A stretch of 58,946 nucleotides of DNA from assembly GCA_009695305.1 (NCBI GenBank), contig SIBG01000014.1, positions 1 through 58,946 on the forward strand, in the 5' to 3' direction. This document shows positions 36,202 to 47,953 of the stretch, one piece after another. Made by a program: the position numbers and the translations under genes. The DNA is from Opitutus sp. Its GTDB lineage: Bacteria; Verrucomicrobiota; Verrucomicrobiia; Opitutales; Opitutaceae. The notes beneath the pieces are model-generated. The model did not search any database. It was not told the origin of the DNA and saw nothing but the letters and a program-made list of their open reading frames with translations. Every line of letters starts with the position of its first letter. Position 1 is the first letter of the stretch.

Positions 36202-37101
36202 TCAGGCGGGGCAGCGCTGATCCGGCTCGGCGAGCACCAGCAGGCGTTCGTCGGCCAGGCGCAGTTCCACGGGCAACTGCGCTGTGATCGCATCGCCGTC
36301 GATCTGGAGCGGCAGGGGGTGGGGTCCGAGCATCCGGACCACCGACACGGGCCGGATCTCGATGTCCGGGCGGGTGGCATGCCGACCGCGGTAGAGATCG
36401 ATGGAGAACGACGCTTCGGCGAGAAAACCCTTCCCGTGAAAGAGCGCGACTTCCAGCTGGCGATCGTCGTGCCGGCCGGCGGGGACCATCCGATACGGGC
36501 CCGCCAGCTCCGAGATGTTGCAGACCATGACGCTGAAGGCGCGGATGGTCTGCCCGTCGATTTCCGCTTCGATCGGCGGATAATCGTAGTCCAAAAAGGC
36601 GGGCCCGCTGCCGGCGAGGACTCCCGCCAGGCCGAACTTCTTTTTCAGCCAACTGCCTTGGGCGCGCGCCAGCACGTGCGCCACCGAGCCGGCCGAGGCT
36701 TGCATGAGAAATGGTTTGCCGCCGCAGAGGCCGACGTCGATCGGCCGCGGCGTGAGCTGGCAAAGCCGCACGGCGGCCGCCTCGGGTGTTGCGGGCAACC
36801 CAAAGGCGAGGCGCACGACGTTGACGGTTCCGCCTGGAATCACGCCGAGTGCGACGGACGAGCCCAGCAATCCAGCCGCGACTTCGCGGATCGTGCCGTC
36901 GCCGCCGTGCGCGAAAACGACGTCCACCGATCGCACGGTCGCGGCGTCGCGCGCGAGCGTGGTGGCGTGACCCGGATGGTGCGTGGCGATGGCCTCGGTG
37001 GCGATGCCGCCGTCGCGCAGGAGGCCGAGGAGATTTTGCAGTCGCGCGCGCTGGCGGCCGGAACCGGCGGCGGGATTATAGATGAGCAGACCGCGCCGCA
37101 T
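36202..37101 (-). CDS. Diacylglycerol/sphingosine-kinase-like lipid kinase
   Basis: The product has 299 residues from the ATG at 37101; the longer frame reaches into the next gene. The start RRGLLIYNPAAGSGRQRA and the nucleotide site FAHGGDGTIREVA, with LGVIPGGTVNVVR, are those of the DAG-kinase catalytic domain. It should phosphorylate a lipid at the inner membrane. The C-terminal half is the typical beta-rich lid (MVCNISELAGPYRM). It precedes the Dabb gene on the same strand. Confidence 0.9.
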   Translation of the reverse strand: MRRGLLIYNPAAGSGRQRARLQNLLGLLRDGGIATEAIATHHPGHATTLARDAATVRSVDVVFAHGGDGTIREVAAGLLGSSVALGVIPGGTVNVVRLAFGLPATPEAAAVRLCQLTPRPIDVGLCGGKPFLMQASAGSVAHVLARAQGSWLKKKFGLAGVLAGSGPAFLDYDYPPIEAEIDGQTIRAFSVMVCNISELAGPYRMVPAGRHDDRQLEVALFHGKGFLAEASFSIDLYRGRHATRPDIEIRPVSVVRMLGPHPLPLQIDGDAITAQLPVELRLADERLLVLAEPDQRCPA

Positions 37102-37121
37102 GGGAGATTCACCCGCCGAAA

Positions 37122-37340
37122 TTACCGCGTGACGGGAATGTGCGCCGCGCGGCGGAGCGCCTCGCTCTTGGACATCCCGAGGCGGTGCGCAATGGCGTTG
37201 AGCCGGACGATTTCGGGCTGCGTGAGCGTGGACTGGCGCTGGCTGCCATCGCGGTCGACCCACGCCACGTGATGGAGTTTTTGGCGGGACGCTTTGACCA
37301 GGTCGCGCAGGAAAGCTTGCTCATCGTCGGGTAGATCCAT
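37122..37340 (-). CDS. Small hypothetical protein with RHH-like C-terminus
   Basis: The product has 72 residues from the ATG at 37340; a second ATG at 37349 adds three. It is acidic at the start (DLPDDEQAFLRDLVKAS) and ends with LNAIAHRLGMSKSEALRRAA, which looks like the helix-turn-helix part of small DNA-binding proteins. It lies 20 bases upstream of the lipid kinase gene on the same strand. No family is certain. Confidence 0.6.
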   Translation of the reverse strand: MDLPDDEQAFLRDLVKASRQKLHHVAWVDRDGSQRQSTLTQPEIVRLNAIAHRLGMSKSEALRRAAHIPVTR

Positions 37341-37485
37341 GGTCCGCATCAACGGCTGGGCGCCGCGCGAGGTCAAGACGGCGCAGAGGCAGGGCGAGGC
37401 TTCAGCCCGCCTGCGGAATGTCCCGCGGGCGACAGGGCAGGTCGGAGACCAGCCCTCCTTCAAGCCGGCGCCACGTCTGGCGCGG

Positions 37486-37507
37486 CCCGTCCGTCGCATC
37501 GGACGGG
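37486..37507. repeat. Hairpin CCCGTCCG/CGGACGGG upstream of MFS gene
   Basis: CCCGTCCG (37486-37493) pairs with CGGACGGG (37500-37507) around a 6-base loop. It lies in the 214-base divergent region between the small hypothetical gene and the MFS gene starting at 37555. It may be a dispersed repeat or a regulatory hairpin. Confidence 0.45.
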
Positions 37508-37554
37508 TCGGGGCTTGACGCCAGCCTTCGCCGCGACCGTTCTCAACCCGCAGG

Positions 37555-38850
<1,296 letters not shown>

Positions 38851-38904
38851 GCGCGGCGCGGCGTGGCTTGCAACTTTGCCCAAGTCGCGGGTTAGTGCGG
38901 GCGC

Positions 38905-39687
38905 ATGAAGTCACGGTCGCGTCGTCTGGTCCCCGCGCTGCTGCTGGCGGCGTGCGCCCTGGTGCTCGGCGGCTGCGTTTATCTGCGGCTGTTGCAGTTG
39001 AAGCGGCAACTCGCGGAATTCGACCGCTACTTCGAAACGGACCTGCGCGATGGCCTGAAACTCACGTTCAAGGAACCGGTGCTGCTCGACGGCGACATCG
39101 AGAATTTTTTCAAATGGAAACCCGAATCGCGCCAGCGGGCGGGCGCGGCCGAGCGGTGGCATTTCCGCTGGGTGAAAGACCGCGTCGCGGCGGATGGCGC
39201 CACGCCGCCGTATGAACTGCAGGTCGATCTGCTGTTCGCCGAACACCAGCTCACGAAGATCATCCTGCCGGAGCCGTTCTTTGTTTTTATTCCGAAACGA
39301 TTCGTCCTCGCCGGACTGCGTTCGCTCGGCCACGCGTCGGTTGACCAGGCGAAGCGCACCGCCCGCGCCGCGATGCAGGAGAGTGGCGCGACCGACCCCG
39401 GCGCGCGCCCGCTGACGCAGGCCAGCCTGTCCGGCCTGATCGGCGCGCCCAATGAGATCAAGGGCGACGCGATCGCCCCGCGATGGTGCTACGGCTTCGC
39501 GGCGGCATCGCCGGAGCAAAAGCTCGGCCGCTCGGGCCGCATCGACATGACGTTCACCCTCGAAGCGGCGACGGGGAAAGTGCGACGCATCCAAGGCGGA
39601 TTTGTCACCGGCATGATCGACCTCGGGCTGACGGATGAAGCGGCGCCGGTGAAAGAAGAGGTCAAGGTGGAGCCAGGTGGCAAGTGA
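38905..39687 (+). CDS. Hypothetical lipoprotein
   Basis: The product has 260 residues with a lipoprotein signal peptide (LLLAACALVLGGCVYL, likely acylated Cys24). The mature part has a charged helix (LQLKRQLAEFDRYFETDL), then mixed beta-structure. I recognise no domain. It should be anchored in a membrane. It follows an MFS gene by 54 bases, but a link in function is not evident. Confidence 0.75.
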   Translation: MKSRSRRLVPALLLAACALVLGGCVYLRLLQLKRQLAEFDRYFETDLRDGLKLTFKEPVLLDGDIENFFKWKPESRQRAGAAERWHFRWVKDRVAADGATPPYELQVDLLFAEHQLTKIILPEPFFVFIPKRFVLAGLRSLGHASVDQAKRTARAAMQESGATDPGARPLTQASLSGLIGAPNEIKGDAIAPRWCYGFAAASPEQKLGRSGRIDMTFTLEAATGKVRRIQGGFVTGMIDLGLTDEAAPVKEEVKVEPGGK

Positions 39688-39893
39688 GGCGTTGGGCCCG
39701 CCCCGGCGAGCGCGAGCACGTGGTCGGGGAGATCGCGCGGCACGACGACACGTCCGGCCAGTTCGCCTCCGGACTGCGCCGCAACCTCCCGCACGCGTTT
39801 CCATTCTGGTTTGAACGTGAGATGATTTGATCTCATCACGAGCTCGCCTGCCGACGACGAACTCGTCTTCCTTCGACCGACAACGATCAGCCT

Positions 39894-42611
39894 ATGAACC
39901 GTCGCCTTCGCTTTCCGCTCCGAGTCACCGTTGCGCTCGCCCTCCTCGCGACCGCGCGCTTCACGTCCGCGCAGGACGCCGGTCTCCCGCCCGGCGCGCC
40001 GCTCCTGCCCGAGTCCGCGCTACCCGACTACGAAAAAACCATCGACCACGCCCGCCTGATTCGCGGCTGGAACAAAGCCTCCGTCGAGCGCGGCGAAAAA
40101 ATCTACCAGCTCGTCTGCCACGCCTGCCACGGCGACCTGAATCTCCCCGGCTCCATCCCCAACGCCCTGCGTTTCGCCGAGGGCAAATTTTCCCACGGCG
40201 CCGATCCACACACGATGTATCAGACGCTCACGCGCGGCTGGCGGCTCATGGCCCCGCAGGTGCAGCTCGTCCCGCGCGAGAAATACGACGTCATCCACTA
40301 CATCCGCGAAACCTTCCTCGCCGGAATCAATCTCTCGCAGCTCGTCGCCGTCACCGACGCCTATCTCGCCGGCCTGCCGAAGGGCGACTCCACCGGACCC
40401 GCGCCCGTGAAACGCGAACCGTGGCGTGAGATGGACTACGGCCCGTTTCTCATCGGCACCTTCGAACTCGCCGACGTCGGCCGCCGCGATGCCGCGACCA
40501 AGCTGCCCTCCAACGCTCTCGATACGATCACACCGGGTGCCAACCTCGCCTACAAGGGCATCGCCGTCCGCCTCGACGCGGGTGCCGGTGGCATTTCTGC
40601 CGGCCATGCGTGGGTCGTCTTCGATCACGACACGCTGCGGGTCGCGGGAGGCTGGGCCGGCGAGGGTTTCATCGACTGGGAGGGCATCAACTTCAACAGC
40701 CGCCACGTCGTCCATCCGCGCACCATCGGCGATCTCCAGTTCGAAACCGCCGATGGCCCGAGCTGGGCCAATCCCGCCACCGGCACCTTCGACGACCCGC
40801 GCTTCGTCGGCCCCGACGGTCGCCGCTACGGTCCTCTCCCGCGCGCGTGGCAACACTACCGCGGCCTCTACCGCTCCGGCGAACGCGCCGTGATTTCCTA
40901 CACCGTCGGCGACACCGCCATCCTCGAAAGCCCCGACCTCGAAACGCTCGCCGGCCAACCCGTTTTCGTCCGCACGCTTAACGTCGGCAAGTCCTCGCGA
41001 GATCTCCTCGTGCGCGTCGCCAACGCTGGCACCGCCGTTGCGGTTACCGGCGCACGCGCCGTCACCACCGTCCCCGACGAAAAGTTCATCACGCTGCGCA
41101 TCCCCGCCTCGGCGACCCCGCTGCGCTTCGCCGTGCGCCTCGCGAAGGCCGGCACGACTGGACTCGCAGCCTTCGCCGCCGCCGCCGACGCGCCGCGCGA
41201 CCTCGCGGCGTTCACGCACGGCAGCGCCGCGCGTTGGCCCGACGTCATCGAGACGCCCATCGTGCGCAGCGATGGCAAAGGTGCGTTTGCGTGGGAGCGC
41301 TTCACGCTGCCGCAGAGCAATCCGTGGCGCGCCCGCGTGCGCCCGAGCGGCGTGGATTTTCTCCCCGGCGGCAAGCAGGCTGTCGTCTGCACCTGGGACG
41401 GCGACGTGTGGCGCGTCGATGGCATCGATGGCGACGCGACTACCATTTCGTGGAAGCGCATCGCGTCCGGTCTGTTTCAACCGCTCGGCATCAAGCTCCG
41501 CGGCGCCGAGATTTTCGTCACCTGCCGCGATCAGCTCGTCGTGTTGCGCGACCTCAACGGCGACGGCGAGACCGACTTTTACGAGAACGTGAATAGCGAC
41601 CACCAAGTCACCGATCACTTCCACGAGTTCGCCATGGGCCTGCAGACCGACGCCGCCGGAAATTTTTACTACGCGAAGAGCGCCCGCCACGCCCGCACCG
41701 CGCTCGTCCCGCAGCACGGCACCTTGCTGAAAATATCCGCCGACGGCGCGAGGACCGAAATCCTCGCGAATGGTTTTCGCGCCGCCAACGGCGTGTGCCT
41801 CAACCCCGACGGCTCCTTCTTCGTTACCGACCAGGAGGGCTTCTGGACGCCGATGAACCGCATCAACCGCGTCACGCCCGGAAAATTTTTCGGCAACATG
41901 TGGAGCTACGGCGCACCCGCCGACACGGCCGACTCCGCGATGGCTCCGCCGCTCCTCTGGTTGGACAAAGCCATCGACCGTTCGCCCGCCGAACTCCTCT
42001 GGATCAACAGCGAAAAATGGGGTGCCCTCGACGGCGCGCTGCTCAACCTCTCCTACGGTCAGGGCCGCATCGAAGTCGTTTTCTCCGACGGCTCCGGCGA
42101 CACCGCCCAAGGCGCGCTCTGCCGCCTGCCGATTCCCGATTTTCCCACCGGCATCATGCGCGGCCGCATGCATCCCACCAACGGCCAGCTCTACCTCTGC
42201 GGCCTCTCGGCGTGGGCCACGTCGCAGACCGAGCAGGAAGGCGGCTTCTACCGCTTGCGTCCCACCGGCAAACCCGCCGCGCTGCCCACCGCGTGGCACA
42301 TTATCAACGGCGGCATCGAACTCACCTTCAGCGAGGCCTTGTCGGCCGCCACCGCGACGGACGTCGCCCGTTACGTCGTCAAAGTTTGGGAGCTAAAGCG
42401 CAGCGCGAACTACGGCAGCCCCCGCGTCAACGAACACGCACTCCCCGTCACCCGCGCCGAAGTCCTCGCCGACCCACGGAAAATCCGCCTGACCATTCCC
42501 ACGCTCGCGCCCGCGACGATCATCGAGCTCACGTGCCGCCTGCAGGACGCGACCGGCGCCACAGTCGAGCGCGTAGTCACCGGCACGATCCATCACGTGC
42601 CCGGCTCCTGA
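39894..42611 (+). CDS. Exported cytochrome c/propeller protein of the DUF6797 type
   Basis: The product has 905 residues with a signal peptide at about 1-26 (ATARFTSAQ). A c-type haem site CHACH (Cys75, Cys78, His79) lies in a small cytochrome domain (60-165) with RLMAPQVQ supplying a likely Met ligand. A beta-rich middle (about 180-450) resembles DUF6797, and residues 470-800 form a propeller-like domain (FAWERFTLPQSNPWRARVRP, GDGETDFYENVNSD). Such proteins occur in Planctomycetes and Verrucomicrobiota and probably oxidise sugars or polyols in the periplasm. The substrate is unknown. Confidence 0.85.
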   Translation: MNRRLRFPLRVTVALALLATARFTSAQDAGLPPGAPLLPESALPDYEKTIDHARLIRGWNKASVERGEKIYQLVCHACHGDLNLPGSIPNALRFAEGKFSHGADPHTMYQTLTRGWRLMAPQVQLVPREKYDVIHYIRETFLAGINLSQLVAVTDAYLAGLPKGDSTGPAPVKREPWREMDYGPFLIGTFELADVGRRDAATKLPSNALDTITPGANLAYKGIAVRLDAGAGGISAGHAWVVFDHDTLRVAGGWAGEGFIDWEGINFNSRHVVHPRTIGDLQFETADGPSWANPATGTFDDPRFVGPDGRRYGPLPRAWQHYRGLYRSGERAVISYTVGDTAILESPDLETLAGQPVFVRTLNVGKSSRDLLVRVANAGTAVAVTGARAVTTVPDEKFITLRIPASATPLRFAVRLAKAGTTGLAAFAAAADAPRDLAAFTHGSAARWPDVIETPIVRSDGKGAFAWERFTLPQSNPWRARVRPSGVDFLPGGKQAVVCTWDGDVWRVDGIDGDATTISWKRIASGLFQPLGIKLRGAEIFVTCRDQLVVLRDLNGDGETDFYENVNSDHQVTDHFHEFAMGLQTDAAGNFYYAKSARHARTALVPQHGTLLKISADGARTEILANGFRAANGVCLNPDGSFFVTDQEGFWTPMNRINRVTPGKFFGNMWSYGAPADTADSAMAPPLLWLDKAIDRSPAELLWINSEKWGALDGALLNLSYGQGRIEVVFSDGSGDTAQGALCRLPIPDFPTGIMRGRMHPTNGQLYLCGLSAWATSQTEQEGGFYRLRPTGKPAALPTAWHIINGGIELTFSEALSAATATDVARYVVKVWELKRSANYGSPRVNEHALPVTRAEVLADPRKIRLTIPTLAPATIIELTCRLQDATGATVERVVTGTIHHVPGS

Positions 42612-42617
42612 TAAATA

Positions 42618-42633
42618 GGCGATCGTGATCGCC
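42618..42633. repeat. Hairpin between convergent genes
   Basis: GGCGATC and GATCGCC (42618-42633) form a 7-bp stem with a 2-base loop, 7 bases after the stop of the cytochrome c gene. A larger inverted pair, GCCTCAGG (42631-42638) and CCTGAGGC (about 42693-42700), surrounds the rest of the gap up to the convergent SMP-30 gene. Confidence 0.55.
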
Positions 42634-42706
42634 TCAGGACCTGGGGAAATTATTCCCAATCGCATTGGCTGCGGCCTCGGTCGCCCGAGTGGCCTGAGGC
42701 TGGACG

Positions 42707-43720
42707 CTACCCGCCGATCGCGCCCTGCGTGTTGACGAATAGCGAGTAGACCGAGGTGCTGCCGCACATGAAGAGGCGGTTGCGATGCCGGCCGCCGAAA
42801 CACAGGTTGGCACACCGCTCCGGGAGATCGATGCGACCGATTAATTTTCCCGCCGGATTGAAAACCGCCACGCCGTCGAGGCCTTCGGCACCCATGCCCC
42901 AGCCGCACCAGAGATTGCCGTCGACATCGATGCGCAGGCCATCGGGGGTGCCGTTGGGTTCGGCGGTGATCAAGGTGTGTCCGCCGGATATCTGCGTGCC
43001 ACCGCTGATCACATCGTAGGCGCGAATCACGCGCGGCGAAACGCCCGCTTCGATGAGGTAGAGGCGAGATTCGTCGGGTGAAAACGCGAGGCCGTTGGGC
43101 CGGCTGATGTCGCTGGCGACGACGGAGATTTTTTTCGACGCCGGGTCCCAGCGATAAACGTTGGTCGGCAGCTCGGGCTTCGCCATCTCGCCCTCGTAGA
43201 AGCCGAGCACACCGAATGGCGGATCGGTGAACCAGATCGAGCCGTCGGATTTGCAGACGATGTCGTTGGGCGAATTGAGCGGCTTGCCGTCGAATTTTTC
43301 CGCGATGACGGTGATCGAGCCGTCGTATTCCGTGCGCGTGACGCGGCGGGTCAGGTGTTCGCAGGAGAGGAGCCGGCCCTGGCGGTCGCGCGTGTTGCCG
43401 TTCGCGTTGTTGGAAGGTTGGCGAAAAACGCTGACCGCGCCGGTCTCTTCGTCCCAGCGCATGATGCGGTTGTTGGGAATGTCGCTCCACAACAGGTAAC
43501 GGCCGTCGCCGAACCACACGGGCCCCTCGGCCCAGCGCAGGCCGCTGGCGAGTTTTTCGACCTTGGCACTGGCGATCCGGTATTTTGCGAAGCTGGGGTC
43601 GATGATCTTGATGAGCGGGTCGGGGTAGCGCTGGCTCGGCTGCCATTGTGCGAGCGCGCGTGGCAGGGCGACCAACGCCGTGAGCGCGCTGCCGGCGGTG
43701 AGAAATTCGCGGCGGTTCAT
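42707..43720 (-). CDS. Exported SMP-30/gluconolactonase-family protein
   Basis: The product has 337 residues from the ATG at 43720, with a Tat-like leader (MNRREFLTAGSALTALV). It is a six-bladed propeller with SGLRWAEGPVWFGDGRYLLW, LNSPNDIVCKSDGSIWFTDP, SRPNGLAFSPDESRLYLIE and DGLRIDVDGNLWCGWG. This fits the gluconolactonase/SMP-30 group, which hydrolyses sugar lactones with a divalent metal (Glu and Asp/Asn ligands). It lies 10 bases after a second lactonase-like gene, so the two are likely one transcript. Confidence 0.9.
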   Translation of the reverse strand: MNRREFLTAGSALTALVALPRALAQWQPSQRYPDPLIKIIDPSFAKYRIASAKVEKLASGLRWAEGPVWFGDGRYLLWSDIPNNRIMRWDEETGAVSVFRQPSNNANGNTRDRQGRLLSCEHLTRRVTRTEYDGSITVIAEKFDGKPLNSPNDIVCKSDGSIWFTDPPFGVLGFYEGEMAKPELPTNVYRWDPASKKISVVASDISRPNGLAFSPDESRLYLIEAGVSPRVIRAYDVISGGTQISGGHTLITAEPNGTPDGLRIDVDGNLWCGWGMGAEGLDGVAVFNPAGKLIGRIDLPERCANLCFGGRHRNRLFMCGSTSVYSLFVNTQGAIGG

Positions 43721-43730
43721 GTTCGTCGGA

Positions 43731-44951
43731 CTAGCGACTGGCTGTTGCGGGCGGCAGAAAGACCACGCACACCGGCGAGGGCACGTCCGCCAGGACGCCC
43801 GATGGTTGCAGGTGGCCGGTCGCCGGATCGATGCGGGAAACAAGGATCGTGTTCGAATCCTGATTGGCGGCCGCGAGATGCTGGCTGGAGGGCGTGAGGC
43901 CGAAGTGGCGCGGGGTTCTGCCGGCGGTGGGTTGCGCCTCCAAATAATTCAAGGTGCCCTTGGTGGGATCGATCTCGAAGCGCGTGAGGGTGCTGTTGCC
44001 GCGGTTGGACACGAAGAGGAATTTCCCGGACGGCACGATGGCGATTTCCGCGCCGGACTTGGTGCCTTCATAGTTCGCCGGCAGCGAGGAAACGGTTTCT
44101 ACTTCGCTCAACCGCCCGGCCGCCGCGTCGTAGGCGAACACCGTGACGGTGGAGTGCATTTCGTTGAACACATAGGCGAAACGGCCGTCGGGCCGAAACA
44201 CCAGGTGGCGTGGGCCGGCGCCGGGCTTGACCGCCGTGAAGGCAGGGTCGCCGGGCGTGAGCGTCCCCTTGTCGGCGTCGAAGCGGTAGGTGAGGATCTG
44301 ATCGAGACCGAGGTCGCACACGAAGGCGAAGCGATTGGCGGCATCGAGCGTGGTGCCATGCGCATGCGGGCCGGCCTGCCGCGCGCGGTTGATGCTGTTG
44401 CCGGCGTGCTGGACGAAGGCGGTGGACTCGCCGAGGTGGCCATCGGGCTCGACGCGGATCACGGCGATGCTCCCGCCGCCGTAGTTCGCGACGAGAAGAT
44501 TTCGGCCGGAGCGGTCCAGCAACAAATGGCACGGGCCGGTGCCGCGCGACGGGCGCTGGTTGAGCAGCGCGAGCTTTCCTGTCGCCGGGTCGATGGCAAA
44601 GGCGCTCACCGAGCCGGAGGCCTGGCCGTCGAACGTGTTGATTTCATTGATCGCGAAAAGAACCCGGCGCTTCGGATCGACGGCGAGGAACGCGGGGTTG
44701 TCGCTCTCGGCCGCCAGCCCGAGCGGCACGAGCGACGTGCTCTCGACGCCGAGCGCCTGATCAGTCTGCACCTGGAAGAGGTAGATGCCCTTGCTCTTGC
44801 TCTTCGCGGACGTGTAGGTGCCGACGTAGGCGAGCGTGTCCTTCATCGCGGTGCCGCCGGCGGTGGTCGCGGGCTGGGCGGATGATGAGGGGGCGGTGCC
44901 GCTGAGTGATAACGCCATGACCAGAAGGCCAACCGGGGTTTTGATGGGCAT
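43731..44951 (-). CDS. Exported lactonase of the 6-phosphogluconolactonase (Pgl/YbhE) propeller family
   Basis: The product has 406 residues with a signal peptide at about 1-25. It is a seven-bladed propeller with LAYVGTYTSAKSKSKGIYLF, GTGPCHLLLDRSGRNLLVAN, GSIAVIRVEPDG, GPHAHGTTLDAANRFAFVCD and GPRHLVFRPDGRFAYV. YbhE-type proteins hydrolyse 6-phosphogluconolactone in the cytoplasm; an exported form such as this more likely acts on an unphosphorylated lactone. It precedes the SMP-30 gene in the same transcript. Confidence 0.9.
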   Translation of the reverse strand: MPIKTPVGLLVMALSLSGTAPSSSAQPATTAGGTAMKDTLAYVGTYTSAKSKSKGIYLFQVQTDQALGVESTSLVPLGLAAESDNPAFLAVDPKRRVLFAINEINTFDGQASGSVSAFAIDPATGKLALLNQRPSRGTGPCHLLLDRSGRNLLVANYGGGSIAVIRVEPDGHLGESTAFVQHAGNSINRARQAGPHAHGTTLDAANRFAFVCDLGLDQILTYRFDADKGTLTPGDPAFTAVKPGAGPRHLVFRPDGRFAYVFNEMHSTVTVFAYDAAAGRLSEVETVSSLPANYEGTKSGAEIAIVPSGKFLFVSNRGNSTLTRFEIDPTKGTLNYLEAQPTAGRTPRHFGLTPSSQHLAAANQDSNTILVSRIDPATGHLQPSGVLADVPSPVCVVFLPPATASR

Positions 44952-45190
44952 GGCGAAGGAGGCTGTCGTTTGGCGCCGGAAATTACAGGAAAAAATCCGA
45001 GGGACGACATTCGGGGCGGTCGATTTCCCTTCGGGTCTGATCTTCCGAAGCTTGCTTCAGCTTGGCTGGCTGTAAGAGCGGCTCTACGCCGCGATGGCTT
45101 GGCGGAATCGTGCAGGAAGTTTTTCGGAATCGCTGCATGAAGCCGCTCCTCCAGTTTGGCTTCAAGGCCCCGGAGTGGGCTTCGGAGATT

Positions 45191-47953
45191 TCACTTGGAG
45201 CGGAAGAGGTCGCTCTGGACAATCTGGTGCACAAGGCTGCGCACGCCGTAGTCGGCGGGCTTCGCCCCTTGCAGGATTTGCTCGATGGCCGCGCGATCAC
45301 TGAAGCGCACGGGTGAGCCGGTGGCGTAAACCACGAGCTGCCGGGTGAGATTGCGCGCCAACGCGACGTCTTCGTGGCGCAGGAGATTTTTGAATTCCCG
45401 CACGTCTTGGAACGTCCGGCCATCGGGCAACTCGCCGGCCGCGTCCACCGGGAGGCCGAAATGAAACTCGAAAGAGTGGCCGTTTTTGCCGAGACCTTTT
45501 TCGGCGGGCATCTTTTCGTCCACCCCCCGGTAGCGGTCGCGCCAGGCGCCCATGACATCGAAGCTCTCCAACGCGAACCCCGCCGGATCCATCTTGCGGT
45601 GACAGACGGCGCAACTTTCGTCGGCCCGATGTTTGGCGAGTTGCTGGCGGATCGTGACGGCGCCGCGGATGTCGGGCTCGACGGCGGCGGTGGCCGGGGG
45701 CAGCGGAATCTCCAGGCCCAGCATGCGCTGGACGATCCAATTACCGCGGAGAACGGGCGAGGTCGTGGTGCCGTTGGCGGTGATCTTCAAGACGCTCGCT
45801 TGCGTCATGAAGCCACCGCGTGGGCTGTCGGGTGGCAGGGGCACGCGGCGCATGGCGATGCCCTTCACGCCGGAGATGCCGTAGTGGAGCGCGAGGCGTT
45901 CGTTGAGGAAGGTGAAATCGGAATTGGCGATGGTTCGCGCGGGCAAATCGCGGTGGAGCATTTCACCGAAGAAGAGCTGCGATTCCGCCAGGGCGGCCTC
46001 GGTGAGCGCGTCGTCGAGATAGTAGTCGTTATAGAGGGTGGTCGACGGCGTGGTGTCCTCGATCTTGCGCAGGTCGATCCAGTAATCGAGAAACGCCTCG
46101 ACGAAGCGGCGCGACTTTGGGTCGGCGAGCAGGCGCTCCGTTTCGGCGCGCAGCACTTCGGGCCGGCGCAACTCGCCGCGGGCGGCGCGGGCGCGCAGCG
46201 CGGCGTCGGGCCCGGAGTTCCAGAGAAACAGCGCGAGGCGGGTCGCGAGCGCGTCGTCGTCGAGTTGTCCCGGCGGTTCCTCGAGGTAAACGAAACCGGG
46301 CGAGGCGAGCACCGCGGTGTAGCAGGCGATCATCGCTTCCGCAAAACTGAGCCCGGCCTGCGTGCGATCGGCAAACAGGGCGACGAACCGCTGCACCTCG
46401 CCCTCCCGAACCGGCCGGCGATAGGCGTGCTGGAGGAAGCCGCGCAGGAGCCGCTCGGAATCTTTTTTCGGATTCGGCGCGACCACGTCGACCACGACCT
46501 CGGTGAGCGGTGGCACGCGCCGGCCGTCGTCACGGTCGGCGGCGCGATCAACCACGGCGAGGGTCACTCCCGGGGCCCGGCCCGTCACTTTGGCGAGCGG
46601 TAGATCGCCGAACAGCAGCCGGTAGCCGGCGCTGGTGGTATCGTCAACGAGCGGGCCTGCGACCTCCATCCACCGAAACGCGACGCTCGGGGCGCCGTCG
46701 TCTTGCATCAGCGGGTTGGTGAAATCGTTGGGCCGCGATCGAAAGAAGCGGGACGCATCGGGCACGAGCGTTTCGTTGGCCAGCAACCAGATTTCGCCGA
46801 GCTCGTGAACGGCAGGTTCCGGGCTGAGATCGAATTCCCCCACGCGGCGGTTCAGGACGCCGTTGCGCGTGTAGACGGTGATGGGCTCGGTGGTGCGACC
46901 CGCGGAAATCTCGTCGTAGTTGGGGAGCTTCTTCTTCGGCGGGCGCAGTTGGCCAACCGGGTCGCGGCCGCTGGCGAAACTTCGCGTGACGCCCCCGGGC
47001 GCGGCCCACAACGTATAGCCGCTGAAGCTAATCCGGTAGCGGCCCGCGACCGGCGCGCGGAACTGATCCCAGCGATAGGTGAAGCCGGTCACGTAGTTGC
47101 TCGACACCCAGCCCACCGCCTCGAGCTCGCGCGTGGCCGGGTCCTGCTCGCCGACGGTGAGGGGAGCCCGCGCCGCCCGGACCTCGGGCTGCGCTTTCGT
47201 GCCGAGGACCGGATAGGTCATGCGGTCGGGCGAAGTGTTGCCGACCCGCGGCAGGAACTTCGAGGTCAGCGTGCGCTGGTCGCGCGCGTAGTAGCGCGTG
47301 GTCGTGGTGGGTGGGCGGTCCTGGTGCCCGCTCATGACCTGGCGCAGTGCGTAGTCCGCGGCGCTCAGGTAACGCGCGAGTTGCACGTGCGAGACATCGA
47401 GGGCGTCGCCGATTTTATTGAAACGAAACGCCTCGCCGTCGTCGGGAAACTGCGCGCGGATTTGCAGCCACGGCGCCCCGAGGATATCGCGGAGCGCATT
47501 TTCATACTCATAGCCATTGAGCCGGCGCTGCGTGGCGCGCCCGCCGCGCCCGAGGGTTTCTTTTTCGGTCACCGTGAGCGACGAGGCGAGCCCGGCGAGA
47601 AAGGCCTCCCGCTCCGCCGCGCTGGGGCGGTTTTTCTTTTCCGCCGGAGGCATCTCGCCGGTTTGCAGGCGGTCGTGGACCTTGACCCACGTAAGAAAAT
47701 TGGCGGGGTCGGTGGGCGAGAATTCCAGCGCGGTGAGATCGAAACCGCCTTTCTTGTCTTCGTCGTTGTGGCAGGTCGCGCAGTATTGGTCGGTGAAGGC
47801 CGCGGGGTTGAAGGCGGGCGCGGCGGCGTGGAGTGGCGCGAAGGCTGCGAGTCCCAGCGCCAGCGGTAGCCCGCGTCGTGAGAAGCGGGACCACGTGGCG
47901 CGTGCGGTCCCGGCGCTCCCGCGCCGGGCTCCGCCATGACGTTGGCGACTCAT
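45191..47953 (-). CDS. Planctomycete-type cytochrome c protein (DUF1587/1592/1588/1585)
   Basis: The product has 920 residues. A signal-like segment at about 25-45 is followed by a CxxCH haem site ([17 protein letters not shown]; Cys58, Cys61, His62). The usual order of this family follows: [17 protein letters not shown], a beta-rich middle, then [37 protein letters not shown] and [20 protein letters not shown], with a second CxxCH. The DUF1587/DUF1592/DUF1588/DUF1585 set is found almost only in Planctomycetes and Verrucomicrobiota. Its ATG overlaps the stop of the DUF1552 gene by ATGA, so it is the second gene of an operon. Confidence 0.9.
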   Translation of the reverse strand: MSRQRHGGARRGSAGTARATWSRFSRRGLPLALGLAAFAPLHAAAPAFNPAAFTDQYCATCHNDEDKKGGFDLTALEFSPTDPANFLTWVKVHDRLQTGEMPPAEKKNRPSAAEREAFLAGLASSLTVTEKETLGRGGRATQRRLNGYEYENALRDILGAPWLQIRAQFPDDGEAFRFNKIGDALDVSHVQLARYLSAADYALRQVMSGHQDRPPTTTTRYYARDQRTLTSKFLPRVGNTSPDRMTYPVLGTKAQPEVRAARAPLTVGEQDPATRELEAVGWVSSNYVTGFTYRWDQFRAPVAGRYRISFSGYTLWAAPGGVTRSFASGRDPVGQLRPPKKKLPNYDEISAGRTTEPITVYTRNGVLNRRVGEFDLSPEPAVHELGEIWLLANETLVPDASRFFRSRPNDFTNPLMQDDGAPSVAFRWMEVAGPLVDDTTSAGYRLLFGDLPLAKVTGRAPGVTLAVVDRAADRDDGRRVPPLTEVVVDVVAPNPKKDSERLLRGFLQHAYRRPVREGEVQRFVALFADRTQAGLSFAEAMIACYTAVLASPGFVYLEEPPGQLDDDALATRLALFLWNSGPDAALRARAARGELRRPEVLRAETERLLADPKSRRFVEAFLDYWIDLRKIEDTTPSTTLYNDYYLDDALTEAALAESQLFFGEMLHRDLPARTIANSDFTFLNERLALHYGISGVKGIAMRRVPLPPDSPRGGFMTQASVLKITANGTTTSPVLRGNWIVQRMLGLEIPLPPATAAVEPDIRGAVTIRQQLAKHRADESCAVCHRKMDPAGFALESFDVMGAWRDRYRGVDEKMPAEKGLGKNGHSFEFHFGLPVDAAGELPDGRTFQDVREFKNLLRHEDVALARNLTRQLVVYATGSPVRFSDRAAIEQILQGAKPADYGVRSLVHQIVQSDLFRSK

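Noticed and set aside
39705..39839. A minus-strand frame reading LTFKPEWKRVREVAAQSGGE and VVVPRDLPDHVLALAGA
   Set aside because: The first 45 residues look protein-like, but the frame then runs antisense through the lipoprotein gene. It may be a gene fragment; evidence is too weak for a feature.
40020..42299. A 759-codon minus-strand frame opposite the cytochrome c/propeller gene
   Set aside because: It mirrors a well-supported coding frame and has no recognisable motif; the plus frame has signal peptide, haem site and propeller motifs.
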